Assembly (NCBI RefSeq): GCF_002845985.1
Contig: NZ_PDFK01000001.1
Span: forward strand, 1,054,001-1,118,000
DNA from: Lysinibacillus fusiformis
Lineage (GTDB): Bacteria > Bacillota > Bacilli > Bacillales_A > Planococcaceae
Direction of reading: 5' to 3'
DNA: 64,000 nt
The notes under the pieces were generated by a model. The model searched no databases and was not told the DNA's origin. It saw only the letters and a list, made by a program, of their open reading frames with translations. The translations under genes and the position numbers were made by a program. This document shows, piece after piece, positions 55,045-64,000 of this stretch (position 1 is the stretch's first letter; each line of letters starts with the position of its first letter).

Positions 55045-58000
55045 TTACATATTTCGACGATATTGTCCGCCAACTTCATATAAAGCTTTTGTAATTTGTC
55101 CTAAGCTTGCTACTTTTACTGATTCCATAAGCTCAGCAAAAATATTACCATTGTTAACAGCAACTTCTTGTAAACGTGCGATTGCAGCTTCACTTTCTTC
55201 TTCATGCGTCTTCCAGAATGCTTGTAAATTGCGAATTTGCGTTTCCTTCTCTTCTGTGGATGCACGAGCAATTTCCATATTATCGATAGCAGCGTCTGAA
55301 GGTGGATTTGGATTCAGGTACGTATTGACACCAATGATTGGTAGCTCCCCTGAATGCTTTAACATTTCATAGTACATGGACTCCTCTTGAATTTTACCTC
55401 GTTGATATTGCGTTTCCATTGCACCTAAAACACCACCACGATCATTAATACGATCAAATTCCTCAAGGACCGCTTCTTCTACAAGATCTGTCAATTCTTC
55501 TATAACAAATGCACCTTGCAGAGGATTTTCGTTTTTTGCCAAGCCATGCTCTTTCGTAATAATCATTTGGATAGCCATGGCACGACGTACAGATTCCTCT
55601 GTAGGTGTTGTAATAGCTTCATCATAGGCATTTGTATGCAATGAGTTACAGTTATCTTGTAATGCCATCAATGCTTGTAATGTTGTACGAATATCATTAA
55701 AATCAATCTCTTGCGCATGTAGACTACGACCAGATGTTTGAATATGATATTTTAGCTTTTGCGCACGTTCATTGGCACCATATTTATCACGCATTACAAT
55801 GGCCCAAATACGACGAGCAACACGTCCAATTACTGTATACTCTGGATCAAGTCCATTCGAGAAGAAGAACGATAGATTTGGTGCAAAGTCGTTAATATTC
55901 ATGCCACGACTTAAATAATACTCTACATACGTAAAGCCATTTGCTAAGGTGAAAGCTAATTGGGAAATAGGATTTGCCCCAGCTTCTGCAATATGGTAAC
56001 CCGAAATAGAAACGGAATAGTAGTTACGCACCTTATGATCAATAAAGTATTGCTGAATATCACCCATCATACGTAAAGCAAACTCTGTCGAGAAAATACA
56101 TGTGTTCTGTCCTTGATCTTCTTTTAAAATATCAGCTTGTACTGTTCCACGTACAACCTGCAATGTGTTTTCACGTGTCTCGGTAAACTCTTCTACTGTC
56201 AAAGTCCGTCCTAGCTCTTGTTCGCGCAATTTAACTTGTTGATCGATCGCCGTATTCATGAACATCGCTAAAATAATAGGCGCTGGACCATTAATGGTCA
56301 TAGATACAGATGTAGACGGTGCACATAAATCAAAGCCTGCATAAAGCTTTTTCATATCCTCTAATGTACAGATCGATACACCCGATTCCCCGACCTTACC
56401 ATAAATATCTGGACGGTAATCTGGATCTTCCCCATAGAGAGTTACAGAATCAAAGGCTGTAGATAAACGTTTCGCATCGTCATCCTTCGATAAATAGTGG
56501 AAGCGTTTATTTGTACGTTCAGGTGTTCCTTCACCAGCAAATTGACGCTTCGGATCTTCTCCCTCACGTTTGAATTGGAAAACACCTGCTGTATAAGGAA
56601 ACTCACCAGGAACATTCTCTTTGTACACCCAGCGTAATATTTCACCGTAGTCCTCAAATTTCGGCAATGCTACTTTAGGAATTTTTGTACCAGAAAGACT
56701 TGTTGTTTTTAAAATAGTGCGAATTTCTTTGTCTCGAACCTTCGTCACAAACTCATCACCAGCATAAGCTTCTTTTAAAGTTTGCCAATTATCCAATATA
56801 CGCTTGGATTCTGCTGATAATTCATCTCTGGCACCTTGTGCTAAAGAAGAAAGCGATGCTATAAGTGCATCCTCTGGTGCTTTTTCCTTAACTGCCGTAA
56901 TAGCACCTTCTAATTGGAACAGACGGCGAGCAAATCCCACCTGCTGTTCTGATTTTTTATGATAGCCACGAACCGTGTCAGTAATTTCACGTAAATAATA
57001 ACGACGATCGTTTGGAATAATGACATCTTGCTTTTGCGTCTTAGCAAATTGCTCATAGCTTGTTTCCCAATTGTAGCCTGTTTTTTCGTTAATAATATGA
57101 ACTAAAGCTGCGAATAATGCATTGGTCCCTTTGTCATTAAACTGGCTAGCAATTGTTCCATAAACAGGCATACTATCAAGTGATTCTTCCCATAGCTCAC
57201 GAGATCGTTGGTATTGTTTTTGTACTTGACGTAGCGCATCCTCCGAGCCTTTACGCTCAAACTTATTGATCGCAATGACATCTGCAAAATCAATCATATC
57301 AATTTTCTCAAGCTGTGTAGGTGCACCAAATTCACTTGTCATAACATACATGGAAAGATCTGTATACCTTGTGATTTCGGCATCACCTTGACCAATACCA
57401 CTTGTTTCGACGATGATTAAATCATAGCCCGCTACACGTACTACATCTATTACATCACCAATAGATGCAGATAATTCAGTGCGAGAGCCTCGTGTTGCTA
57501 AACTACGCATATAAACGCGGTTATTGAAGATGGCGTTCATGCGAATTCTATCGCCAAGTAATGCTCCACCTGTTTTTTGCTTTGTTGGATCGACTGAAAG
57601 AATGGCTACACGTTTATCTGGGAATTCTTTCAGGAAACGGCGAATCAGCTCATCCGTTAATGAAGATTTCCCTGCGCCACCTGTTCCTGTAATCCCCATG
57701 ACAGGTGTACCTTTTGAACGCTTTCGTGCCTCAATTAACATCTCTTTCGTAGCTTCATCCTCATTTGACTCAGCTGCTGTAATTAGATTGGCTAAAATTT
57801 CAGGCGTTTCTGTCGTTAAAGCCTCTAATTTATCTAAATAGTTGCCTGTTGCAGTTGGAAAGTCCGTTCCTTTAATTTGCTCATTAATCATCCCTTGTAG
57901 CCCTAAAACACGGCCATCCTCTGGTGAGAAAATGCCTGCAATGCCATACGCATGAAGCTCTTTAATTTCACGAGGTAAAATAACCCCACCACCACCGCCA

Positions 58001-58293
58001 TAAATTTTAATATGCGGTGCCCCTTTTTCACGCAGCAAATCATACATATATTTAAAGTATTCCATATGCCCGCCTTGATAAGAAGAAACTGCAATACCTT
58101 GTGCATCTTCTTGAATCGCGGCATTCACGACTTCTTCGACAGAACGGTTATGCCCTAAATGGATTACTTCTACACCGCTCGATTGTAATATGCGTCGCAT
58201 TATATTGACCGAAGCATCATGTCCATCAAAAAGACTTGATGCTGTCACAAAACGTACGTGATTTTTTGGACGATATACTTCTACCTTTGTCAT
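55045..58293 (-). CDS. icmF: Fused isobutyryl-CoA mutase IcmF
   Basis: A 1082-residue adenosylcobalamin enzyme that carries out its own repair. The cobalamin-binding domain is N-terminal (about 10-140; DGHDASVN with axial His25), followed by a MeaB-like G-protein chaperone (about 195-410; P-loop [28 protein letters not shown]) and the CoA-binding TIM barrel ([15 protein letters not shown]). It interconverts isobutyryl-CoA and butyryl-CoA (isovaleryl/pivalyl in some members), linking valine breakdown to fatty acid oxidation. ATG 58293 ([11 protein letters not shown]) follows GTGGGGAA. The neighbouring acyl-CoA genes fit this pathway. Confidence 0.95.
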   Translation of the reverse strand: MTKVEVYRPKNHVRFVTASSLFDGHDASVNIMRRILQSSGVEVIHLGHNRSVEEVVNAAIQEDAQGIAVSSYQGGHMEYFKYMYDLLREKGAPHIKIYGGGGGVILPREIKELHAYGIAGIFSPEDGRVLGLQGMINEQIKGTDFPTATGNYLDKLEALTTETPEILANLITAAESNEDEATKEMLIEARKRSKGTPVMGITGTGGAGKSSLTDELIRRFLKEFPDKRVAILSVDPTKQKTGGALLGDRIRMNAIFNNRVYMRSLATRGSRTELSASIGDVIDVVRVAGYDLIIVETSGIGQGDAEITRYTDLSMYVMTSEFGAPTQLEKIDMIDFADVIAINKFERKGSEDALRQVQKQYQRSRELWEESLDSMPVYGTIASQFNDKGTNALFAALVHIINEKTGYNWETSYEQFAKTQKQDVIIPNDRRYYLREITDTVRGYHKKSEQQVGFARRLFQLEGAITAVKEKAPEDALIASLSSLAQGARDELSAESKRILDNWQTLKEAYAGDEFVTKVRDKEIRTILKTTSLSGTKIPKVALPKFEDYGEILRWVYKENVPGEFPYTAGVFQFKREGEDPKRQFAGEGTPERTNKRFHYLSKDDDAKRLSTAFDSVTLYGEDPDYRPDIYGKVGESGVSICTLEDMKKLYAGFDLCAPSTSVSMTINGPAPIILAMFMNTAIDQQVKLREQELGRTLTVEEFTETRENTLQVVRGTVQADILKEDQGQNTCIFSTEFALRMMGDIQQYFIDHKVRNYYSVSISGYHIAEAGANPISQLAFTLANGFTYVEYYLSRGMNINDFAPNLSFFFSNGLDPEYTVIGRVARRIWAIVMRDKYGANERAQKLKYHIQTSGRSLHAQEIDFNDIRTTLQALMALQDNCNSLHTNAYDEAITTPTEESVRRAMAIQMIITKEHGLAKNENPLQGAFVIEELTDLVEEAVLEEFDRINDRGGVLGAMETQYQRGKIQEESMYYEMLKHSGELPIIGVNTYLNPNPPSDAAIDNMEIARASTEEKETQIRNLQAFWKTHEEESEAAIARLQEVAVNNGNIFAELMESVKVASLGQITKALYEVGGQYRRNM

Positions 58294-58329
58294 ATGAATT
58301 CCCCACTCTCTCCCCTTAATGAATTGAAA

Positions 58330-58372
58330 AAAGCCGACAATTGCAATGTCGATGTATGCAATTGCCGACAAA
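58330..58372 (-). terminator. Terminator between the TetR gene and icmF
   Basis: On the minus strand GTCGGCAATTGCA pairs with TGCAATTGTCGGC (two G-T wobbles) around an 11-nt loop and is followed by TTTTTTC. It implies icmF has its own promoter or depends on read-through, although less than 40 bp remain before its start codon. Confidence 0.88.
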
Positions 58373-58386
58373 CCCCTTACGAAATA

Positions 58387-59019
58387 TTAGAACCCCTTTA
58401 TGCCTGAAATGAACAAGGTGATTTGCATGTCGATGAACTCATCAATTGAATGTTGACGATGTAATGCCCATTTGCGGAACGCCCAACTTTGTCCTGAGAC
58501 AACTAAGTTATTGGCTGCTAAATGGATTTGCTTGTCTGTCATTGTTAGTTCCCCAGACTGCACACAGCGCTGTAGCAAGCGTTCAAAAGTGGCAACCATT
58601 TCAAACTCTTTACTAAAAACATAGCGTTGTGCTTCTTTTGACAATGATTTTGTTTCTTGATACATGATTGTTAGCTCATCAACCATGCTATCAATTTGCA
58701 CGAAATATTCTCGAATCATTTCTTTTAACTCATCAATTGTTCCAGCTTTAATCTCGTAACTTGAAAGCCGCTCCATTGCATGATGATAGATACTATCACA
58801 AACAAGATAAAGAACGTCTTCTTTAGTACGGATGTACTCGTATAAAGTACCAATACTAAAGCCTGCAGCTTTTGCGATTTCTCTCGTCGTGGCACGATGA
58901 AAGCCTTTTTCTTTAAATAGCTTAATAGCTCCTTGAATCATTTGTTCACGACGAATGGCGATTAAATTTTCATCTTTTACAGTTGACTGTACTTGGGGCC
59001 TTTTATCTTTTTCTGTCAT
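58387..59019 (-). CDS. TetR-family transcriptional regulator of the acyl-CoA cluster
   Basis: A 210-residue repressor. The N-terminal helix-turn-helix RATTREIAKAAGFSIGTLYEYI is preceded by a basic extension (about 1-25); the rest is a helical ligand domain. It begins 3 bp after the acyl-CoA dehydrogenase stop with no ribosome site, so it is probably translated by coupling. A TTG one codon upstream is an alternative start. By family and context it is FadR-like, expected to sense an acyl-CoA and repress the surrounding degradation genes. Confidence 0.88.
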   Translation of the reverse strand: MTEKDKRPQVQSTVKDENLIAIRREQMIQGAIKLFKEKGFHRATTREIAKAAGFSIGTLYEYIRTKEDVLYLVCDSIYHHAMERLSSYEIKAGTIDELKEMIREYFVQIDSMVDELTIMYQETKSLSKEAQRYVFSKEFEMVATFERLLQRCVQSGELTMTDKQIHLAANNLVVSGQSWAFRKWALHRQHSIDEFIDMQITLFISGIKGF

Positions 59020-59022
59020 CAA

Positions 59023-60159
59023 TTATTTCGTTAGCATACGCGAGATTACAAGACGTTGAATCTCCTGCGTACCTTCGTAAATTTGAGTAATTTTCGCATC
59101 ACGCATAAAGCGCTCTACTGGATAATCCTTTGTATAACCATAGCCACCAAATACTTGAACCGCCTCTGTCGTTACACTCATTGCTGTATCGCCAGCCATT
59201 AATTTCGCCATTGCAGAAGCCTTACCATATGGTAGGTTATTAGACTCTAACCAAGCCGCTTGGTATGTAAGAAGTCGAGAAGCTTCAATTTGAGTTGCCA
59301 TGTCTGCTAATTTAAAAGATACACCTTGGTTAGCAGAGATTGGTTTACCAAATTGCACACGTTCTTTGGCATAGTCAACTGCTGCATCCAGCGCTCCTTG
59401 TGCAATTCCTACAGCTTGAGCAGCAATACCATTACGTCCACCATCTAGTGTCGTCATAGCAATTTTAAAACCTTCCCCTTCAGCTCCTAGTAGGTTTTCT
59501 TTTGGAACACGGCAGTTGTCGAAAATGATTTCGGTTGTAGGAGATGAACGAATTCCTAATTTCTTTTCTTTCTTCCCTACAGAGAAACCTTTAAATCCAG
59601 CTTCCACGATAAATGCTGATGTACCGTGTTTAGCTTCTGGATCTGTTACTGCAAACACAATATATGTATCTGCCACTCCGCCGTTTGTAATAAAGATTTT
59701 TGAGCCATTTAAAATATAATAATCGCCATCACGTTTAGCATATGTTTTCATGCCACCCGCATCAGATCCTGAACCTGGTTCTGTTAAACCATACGCACCA
59801 ATATGTTTTCCTTCTGCCATTGGACGAAGGTATTTTTGTTTTTGTTCTTCTGTACCGAACTTGTACAGTGGCCATCCTGCCAGTGAAGTATGTGCTGATA
59901 ATGTTACCCCAGTGGAGGCACAGACACGTGATAATTCTTCAACAGCAATGACATATGCAAGGTAGTCAAACCCAGCTCCACCATATTCCTCTGGCCACGG
60001 AATACCAGTTAACCCAAGCTCCGCCATTTTATCGAAAATTGCACGGTCAAATTCTTCATTCTCGTCACGTTCAGCAGCTGTTGGTGCCACTTCATTTATA
60101 GCAAAATCACGAATCATTTCACGTAATTGTTCATGCTCTTCTGTTAACTGAAAGTTCAT
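59023..60159 (-). CDS. acdA: Acyl-CoA dehydrogenase (first of two)
   Basis: A 378-residue FAD enzyme forming the 2,3-double bond of acyl-CoA. Motifs [18 protein letters not shown] and [34 protein letters not shown] (C-terminal part) are present; the Glu in YEGT is the expected catalytic base, as in short/branched-chain enzymes. The ATG at 60159 follows AAGGGGAAA. Its position next to TetR and icmF matches B. subtilis acdA near rpoE. Substrate is probably short or branched chain; it cannot be fixed from sequence. Confidence 0.93.
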   Translation of the reverse strand: MNFQLTEEHEQLREMIRDFAINEVAPTAAERDENEEFDRAIFDKMAELGLTGIPWPEEYGGAGFDYLAYVIAVEELSRVCASTGVTLSAHTSLAGWPLYKFGTEEQKQKYLRPMAEGKHIGAYGLTEPGSGSDAGGMKTYAKRDGDYYILNGSKIFITNGGVADTYIVFAVTDPEAKHGTSAFIVEAGFKGFSVGKKEKKLGIRSSPTTEIIFDNCRVPKENLLGAEGEGFKIAMTTLDGGRNGIAAQAVGIAQGALDAAVDYAKERVQFGKPISANQGVSFKLADMATQIEASRLLTYQAAWLESNNLPYGKASAMAKLMAGDTAMSVTTEAVQVFGGYGYTKDYPVERFMRDAKITQIYEGTQEIQRLVISRMLTK

Positions 60160-60326
60160 TGTCCATTTCCCCTTTTTAATTAGACTCTGTTCTATGTTAC
60201 CTGTGTGTTGTTCTGGGTTCAGCGATTGTCAATCATATTGGAGCATTGGAGCGAGTTTCCATTCTTGATGAGGTCTTTACTCCACTTTAATAAGTCATCC
60301 CTAAGAGAATAGCCTATCATCAGGCT

Positions 60327-61463
60327 TTATTTCAGTAAATGTTTACTAATAACTAGTTTTTGAATTTCACTTGTACCTTCATAGATTTCCGTGACCTTTG
60401 CATCACGGAAATATCGCTCTACTGGATAGTCCTCTGTGTAGCCGTAGCCGCCAAAAACTTGAACCGCTTCTATTGACGTTTGTACAGCTGTTCGTGATGC
60501 GAAAAGTTTGGCCATTGAAGCTTCTGCTCCACACGGTAAACCTTTTGCACGTAAATCTGCTGCACGATACACTAATAGTTTTGCCGATTCAACAGCTGTT
60601 GCCATATCAGCGAGTGTAAAGCCAACTCCTTGTTGAGCAGCAATCGGTTTTCCGAATTGCTCACGCTCTTTTGCATAAGTAGTAGCCGCCTCTAGTGCTG
60701 CTTCAGCAATCCCCAATGCCTGTGCTGCAATACCGATTCGCCCTACATCTAAATTCGCCATCGCAATTTTGAAGCCTTCTCCCTCTTCCCCTAAAAGGTT
60801 GTCGGTTGGGATGCGGCAATTATCGAATGTCAGTTGAACAGTGCGTGAGCCATGTAAACCCATCTTTTGTTCATCTTTACCAATGATTAAACCTGGTGTT
60901 CCTTTTTCAACAATAAAAGCTGAAATACCTCGTGTTTTTTCAGCAGGGTTGGTTGAGGCGAATACGATATATACATCAGCCTCTCCGCCATTTGTAATAA
61001 AAACTTTAGAGCCGTTAATCACATATTCATCGCCATCTCGTACTGCCTTTGACTGTAGAGAACCTGCGTCAGAGCCTGCACCTGGCTCTGTTAAACAAAA
61101 TGCGCCTAAATATTCCCCGGCTGCAAGCTTTGGTACATAACGCTTCTTTTGTTCCTCATTTCCAAAGTAAATGATCGGATTTGTTCCAACCGAAGTATGC
61201 ACTGATAAAATAACCCCCATTACAGCGCTTACTTTTGACAATTCATTAATCGCAATAATATACGATGTAAAATCCATACCAGAGCCACCTAAGTCTTCTG
61301 GTGTCGTAATCCCCATTAAGCCAAGTTCACCCATTTGTTGTAGAAGCTCACGTGGAAATTCTCCTGCTTCCATCCGCCCTACCCATGGTTGAATTTTTTC
61401 CTGAGCAAATTGACGAACCATATCGCGCATCATCATTTGCTCATCTGTAAATTGCAATTGCAT
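60327..61463 (-). CDS. Acyl-CoA dehydrogenase (second of two)
   Basis: A 378-residue paralog of the next gene with the same motifs: [51 protein letters not shown] (C-terminal part) with catalytic Glu in YEGT. Equal length and near-collinear sequence suggest duplication with substrate specialisation. The ATG at 61463 follows AGGGGTGAC. It lies 58 bp after the 3-hydroxyacyl-CoA dehydrogenase, so thiolase, dehydrogenase and this enzyme form one operon resembling mmgABC. The 167-bp gap before the first dehydrogenase shows no clear terminator. Confidence 0.93.
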   Translation of the reverse strand: MQLQFTDEQMMMRDMVRQFAQEKIQPWVGRMEAGEFPRELLQQMGELGLMGITTPEDLGGSGMDFTSYIIAINELSKVSAVMGVILSVHTSVGTNPIIYFGNEEQKKRYVPKLAAGEYLGAFCLTEPGAGSDAGSLQSKAVRDGDEYVINGSKVFITNGGEADVYIVFASTNPAEKTRGISAFIVEKGTPGLIIGKDEQKMGLHGSRTVQLTFDNCRIPTDNLLGEEGEGFKIAMANLDVGRIGIAAQALGIAEAALEAATTYAKEREQFGKPIAAQQGVGFTLADMATAVESAKLLVYRAADLRAKGLPCGAEASMAKLFASRTAVQTSIEAVQVFGGYGYTEDYPVERYFRDAKVTEIYEGTSEIQKLVISKHLLK

Positions 61464-61521
61464 CTATAATGTCACCCCTCTAAGTTGTCCGCAACATCTA
61501 CATAACCCCATCCCCATAGGA

Positions 61522-62373
61522 TTATTCGTAAACGTAAAAGCCTCTTCCTGATTTCTTTCCTAGCCAGCCAGCTGCAACGTATTTACGAAGCAGTGGACAA
61601 GGGCGATATTTACTATCTCCTAGACCCTCATGTAAAATTTCCATGATGTAAAGGCAAGTATCTAAGCCAATGAAGTCTGCTAATGTTAATGGTCCCATCG
61701 GATGGTTCATACCTAGCTTCATCACATCGTCAATTGCTTCCTTCGTAGCTACACCTTCATAAAGTGCATAAATTGCTTCATTAATCATTGGTAGCAAAAT
61801 ACGGTTTGAAATAAATCCTGGGAAGTCATTCACTTCTACTGGTGTTTTCGCTAACTTGACTGTCATCGCTTCAACAGCTTTGTATACTTCATCCGTAGTT
61901 GCTAAGCCTCTAATGATTTCAACAAGCTTCATTACTGGCACTGGATTCATAAAATGCATACCAATTACTTGCTCTGGTCGATTTGTTACCGCTGCAATTT
62001 CAGTAATAGGCAACGAAGATGTATTCGTAGCTAAAATGGCATGTGCTGGTGCAATGCCATCAAGTTGCTTAAAGATGGATTGCTTAATGTCCATATTCTC
62101 TACTGCTGCCTCGATGATAATATCTACATCACTAGCATCCTGTAAATCTAGTGACATACTAATTCGACCTAAAACAGCCGCTTTGTCATCCTCCGTTTTA
62201 CGGCCCTTTTCTACATCACGTGATAAATTTTTTGTAATAACTCCTATTCCACGCTCGAAGAACTCTTGTTTGATATCATTCAATTTCACATCATAGCCTG
62301 CTTGTGCACAAACTTGTGCAATACCAGAGCCCATTTGCCCTGCACCAATGACCATTACCTTTTGAATTCCCAT
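61522..62373 (-). CDS. 3-hydroxybutyryl-CoA dehydrogenase
   Basis: A 283-residue NAD(P)-dependent enzyme. Rossmann [12 protein letters not shown] is at the N-terminus, the catalytic His lies in [17 protein letters not shown], and the Asn/Ser pair appears in [11 protein letters not shown]. It oxidises (S)-3-hydroxyacyl-CoA to 3-ketoacyl-CoA. The ATG overlaps the thiolase stop by one base (TAATG), with GGGGG upstream, so the two are coupled. Equivalent to B. subtilis mmgB. Confidence 0.94.
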   Translation of the reverse strand: MGIQKVMVIGAGQMGSGIAQVCAQAGYDVKLNDIKQEFFERGIGVITKNLSRDVEKGRKTEDDKAAVLGRISMSLDLQDASDVDIIIEAAVENMDIKQSIFKQLDGIAPAHAILATNTSSLPITEIAAVTNRPEQVIGMHFMNPVPVMKLVEIIRGLATTDEVYKAVEAMTVKLAKTPVEVNDFPGFISNRILLPMINEAIYALYEGVATKEAIDDVMKLGMNHPMGPLTLADFIGLDTCLYIMEILHEGLGDSKYRPCPLLRKYVAAGWLGKKSGRGFYVYE

Positions 62374-63578
62374 TAGTTCAGTCCCCCTGTTTTTGGTACT
62401 TCAATCATAATCGCATCACCTTGACCCCCACCTGAACAAATTGCAGCAATACCGATGCCTCCACCACGACGCTTCAATTCTTGTGCAAGCGTTAAAATAA
62501 TACGTGCACCAGATGCTCCAATAGGATGACCTAAAGCAACCGCACCGCCATTAACATTCACCTTTTCAGCATCTAAATCAGCTAACTGCTTGCTGACCAA
62601 GGCGACTGCTGCAAAGGCCTCATTGATTTCGATCAAATCAATATCTGCTAATGATTTATTGGTTTTTTTCAGCAATTTATTAATAACAAGACCTGGTGTT
62701 TGTGGGAAGTTTTCTGGCTCAATGGCAAGCTCTTCATGACCTAAAATTATTGCTAATGGCTCTCTTCCTTCACGTGTGGCACGTTCCTCACTCATAACCA
62801 CGAGGGCACATGCACCATCGTTAACGCCAGGTGCATTACCTGCTGTGATCGTGCCATCCTTGTCAAAGGCTGGTTTCAGTTTTGCTAGTACCTCCAACGT
62901 TGTACCTGCTCTTGGTGCTTCATCTGTATCGACGACCAGTGGTTGTCCTTTACGTTGTGGAATCTCCACTTGTACGATTTCTTCAGCAAAGTAACCTTGT
63001 TCAATCGCCGCTAGTGCGCGCTCATGACTGCGAACAGACCAAGCGTCCTGTTCCTCACGACTGAGCGAGAATTCCTTAGCTGTTGCATTACCATAGCTCC
63101 CCATATGCGGTCTCGCTTTATCGAAAGCACATGTTAAACCGTCATAAAGCATGCCATCCACCATTGTGGAATCTCCCATACGCAAGCCATTTCGACCATT
63201 TAACAGATAGTACGGAGCATTGGACATAGACTCCATTCCACCAGCAATAATCACTTCTTCGTCCCCTAATCGAATCAATTGATCTGCTAATGTCACTGCA
63301 CGCATCCCTGATGCACAAACTTTATTGATTGTTTCTGTTTTTACCGCTGTTGGTAAATTGGCTTTTATCGCAGCTTGCCTCGAAGGTATTTGCCCCTGTC
63401 CCCCTTGTAAAACAGAGCCCAAAATAACCTCATCTACTTCGTCAGATGCAATATTTGCTTTCTCTAGCGCACCTTTTATTGCAATTGCCCCTAGATTACT
63501 TGCATGTAATGTTGATAATGAACCTCCAAATTTACCAAATGCAGTTCTTGCTCCTGCTAAAATGACAGCTCTATTCAA
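62373..63578 (-). CDS. Acetyl-CoA acetyltransferase (thiolase)
   Basis: A 401-residue thiolase. The acylation Cys88 is in [10 protein letters not shown], the catalytic His in [15 protein letters not shown] and the second Cys in [10 protein letters not shown]. It cleaves or forms acetoacetyl-CoA. TTG 63578 ([14 protein letters not shown]) has AAGGGG 6 bp upstream; the GTG three codons earlier overlaps the site. First gene of the mmgABC-like operon. TATACT at 63621-63616 is a -10 candidate and a palindrome lies just beyond it. Confidence 0.94.
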   Translation of the reverse strand: MNRAVILAGARTAFGKFGGSLSTLHASNLGAIAIKGALEKANIASDEVDEVILGSVLQGGQGQIPSRQAAIKANLPTAVKTETINKVCASGMRAVTLADQLIRLGDEEVIIAGGMESMSNAPYYLLNGRNGLRMGDSTMVDGMLYDGLTCAFDKARPHMGSYGNATAKEFSLSREEQDAWSVRSHERALAAIEQGYFAEEIVQVEIPQRKGQPLVVDTDEAPRAGTTLEVLAKLKPAFDKDGTITAGNAPGVNDGACALVVMSEERATREGREPLAIILGHEELAIEPENFPQTPGLVINKLLKKTNKSLADIDLIEINEAFAAVALVSKQLADLDAEKVNVNGGAVALGHPIGASGARIILTLAQELKRRGGGIGIAAICSGGGQGDAIMIEVPKTGGLN

Positions 63579-63630
63579 GTAAAACACCCCTTTTGTTTTA
63601 CGTACTCGATGAAGTAGTATAGCATTTCAT

Positions 63631-63649
63631 TGACTGAACGCTCGCTCGA
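63631..63649. promoter_or_regulatory. Possible TetR/FadR operator upstream of the thiolase gene
   Basis: TGACTGAACGCTCGCTCGA is an imperfect palindrome (TGA-TGA against TC-CTC-A) placed where a -35 would be, 10 bp upstream of the -10 candidate TATACT. It partly matches the FadR site TGAATGA-N4-TCATTCA of Bacillus. Weak support only. Confidence 0.3.
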
Positions 63650-63654
63650 CTTCT

Positions 63655-63695
63655 ATCGATGAAAAATGGGAGCTTGTTAGTTGCAACTCCCATTT
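63655..63695 (-). terminator. Terminator of fadF
   Basis: On the minus strand AAATGGGAG pairs with CTCCCATTT around a 15-nt loop, followed by TTC. It lies about 80 bp after the fadF stop. Confidence 0.75.
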
Positions 63696-63777
63696 CCATT
63701 TAATCTTATTCTACAAAACAATTTTTTATTGTGCAATTTATATTTTTCAGATAACTAAAATATTTCTACAATAGCAA

Positions 63778-64000
63778 TCATTTTTCTGCGTTCGATTCCG
63801 TATTCTCGTCCTGTTGAACATTTTCTACGGATGCTACCACTGCTTCTAATGTTTCTTCTTCAGCTTCCTCAGATGAAGGATCAACAGCCTTCACTTTTTC
63901 ACCGAACACTGAACGCTCTAGTAATTCTGCTACATCGAATGTGCCAATAGAGTCTTCCACTTCTTTTGCCTTTGTACCATCCTCCAGCATTGTTAAGCAA
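63778..64000 (-). CDS. fadF: FadF-like iron-sulfur (Fe-S) reductase, C-terminal fragment
   Basis: The frame is open to the right window edge, so this is the 3' end of a larger gene. The visible peptide starts CLTMLEDGTKAKEV; this is the end of a CCG domain (expected ACPFC just upstream) followed by DVAELLERSVFGE, as in B. subtilis FadF/YwjF. A Glu/Ser/Val-rich low-complexity tail of about 40 residues extends the C-terminus. FadF probably passes electrons from acyl-CoA dehydrogenases and ETF towards quinone. Its position beyond the thiolase completes the fatty-acid set. Confidence 0.82.
   Translation of the reverse strand, partial: CLTMLEDGTKAKEVEDSIGTFDVAELLERSVFGEKVKAVDPSSEEAEEETLEAVVASVENVQQDENTESNAEK

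Overview
This window is a low-GC Bacillota chromosome segment from an endospore-forming, flagellated member of the Bacillaceae/Planococcaceae. Lysinibacillus is my best guess, inferred from gene order and protein sequence and not proven. About 57 genes follow the order of the Bacillus subtilis ssbB to fadF arc (ssbB, ywpF, fabZ, flhP-flhO, mbl, spoIIID, spoIIQ, spoIID, murAA, ywzB, the atp operon, upp, glyA, ywlG, rpiB, ywlE, mntP, ywlC, spoIIR, prmC, prfA, tdk, rpmE, rho, glpX, murAB, tal, fbaA, spo0F, ywjG, pyrG, rpoE, fadF). Nearly everything is on the minus strand; ywpF, a NERD-domain gene and ywjG are on the plus strand.

Layout: 1-4.1 kb is accessory-rich: ywpF, a NERD protein, a 21-bp tandem repeat array, an Asn/Asp-rich lipoprotein, an unknown gene, then fabZ. 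4.2-9.2 kb holds rod/shape and sporulation genes (flhO/flhP, mbl, spoIIID, spoIIQ, spoIID). 9.3-18.4 kb holds murAA, ywzB and the complete F1Fo ATP synthase operon. 18.9-33.2 kb holds UDP-GlcNAc epimerase, nucleotide salvage, one-carbon, signalling and translation-termination genes; an EAL-domain phosphodiesterase and a chemoreceptor are inserted in the conserved backbone. 33.4-44.6 kb is an islet between rpmE and rho: a ferredoxin/thioredoxin-like reductase, a Fur-controlled siderophore uptake operon and a zinc-ribbon/TcaA-like pair. It ends in a gene-free stretch with two inverted structured repeats. 44.7-54.6 kb returns to the backbone (rho, glpX, murAB, tal, fbaA, spo0F, ywjG, pyrG, rpoE), with a 96-bp tandem repeat between fbaA and spo0F. 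54.7-64 kb carries a small membrane protein, icmF, a TetR regulator and a fatty/branched acyl-CoA oxidation set ending in the C-terminus of fadF.

The most unusual points are these. (1) One reading frame joins an AraC-type regulator to a lipoprotein siderophore-binding protein. A complete Fur-box promoter lies inside the coding sequence, nearly a copy of the Fur promoter in front of the gene. (2) A decayed rpmE copy with its terminator lies at the far side of the iron operon, so the islet is bracketed by rpmE sequence. (3) Two diverging GC-rich repeats near rho keep their outer stems by compensatory changes, and each is followed by the same terminator-like hairpin. (4) There are two unrelated tandem arrays (21 bp and 96 bp). 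(5) pyrG keeps a recognisable CTP-sensing GGGC/terminator leader. All functional statements rest on reading the sequence and remembered family knowledge; no database search was run.
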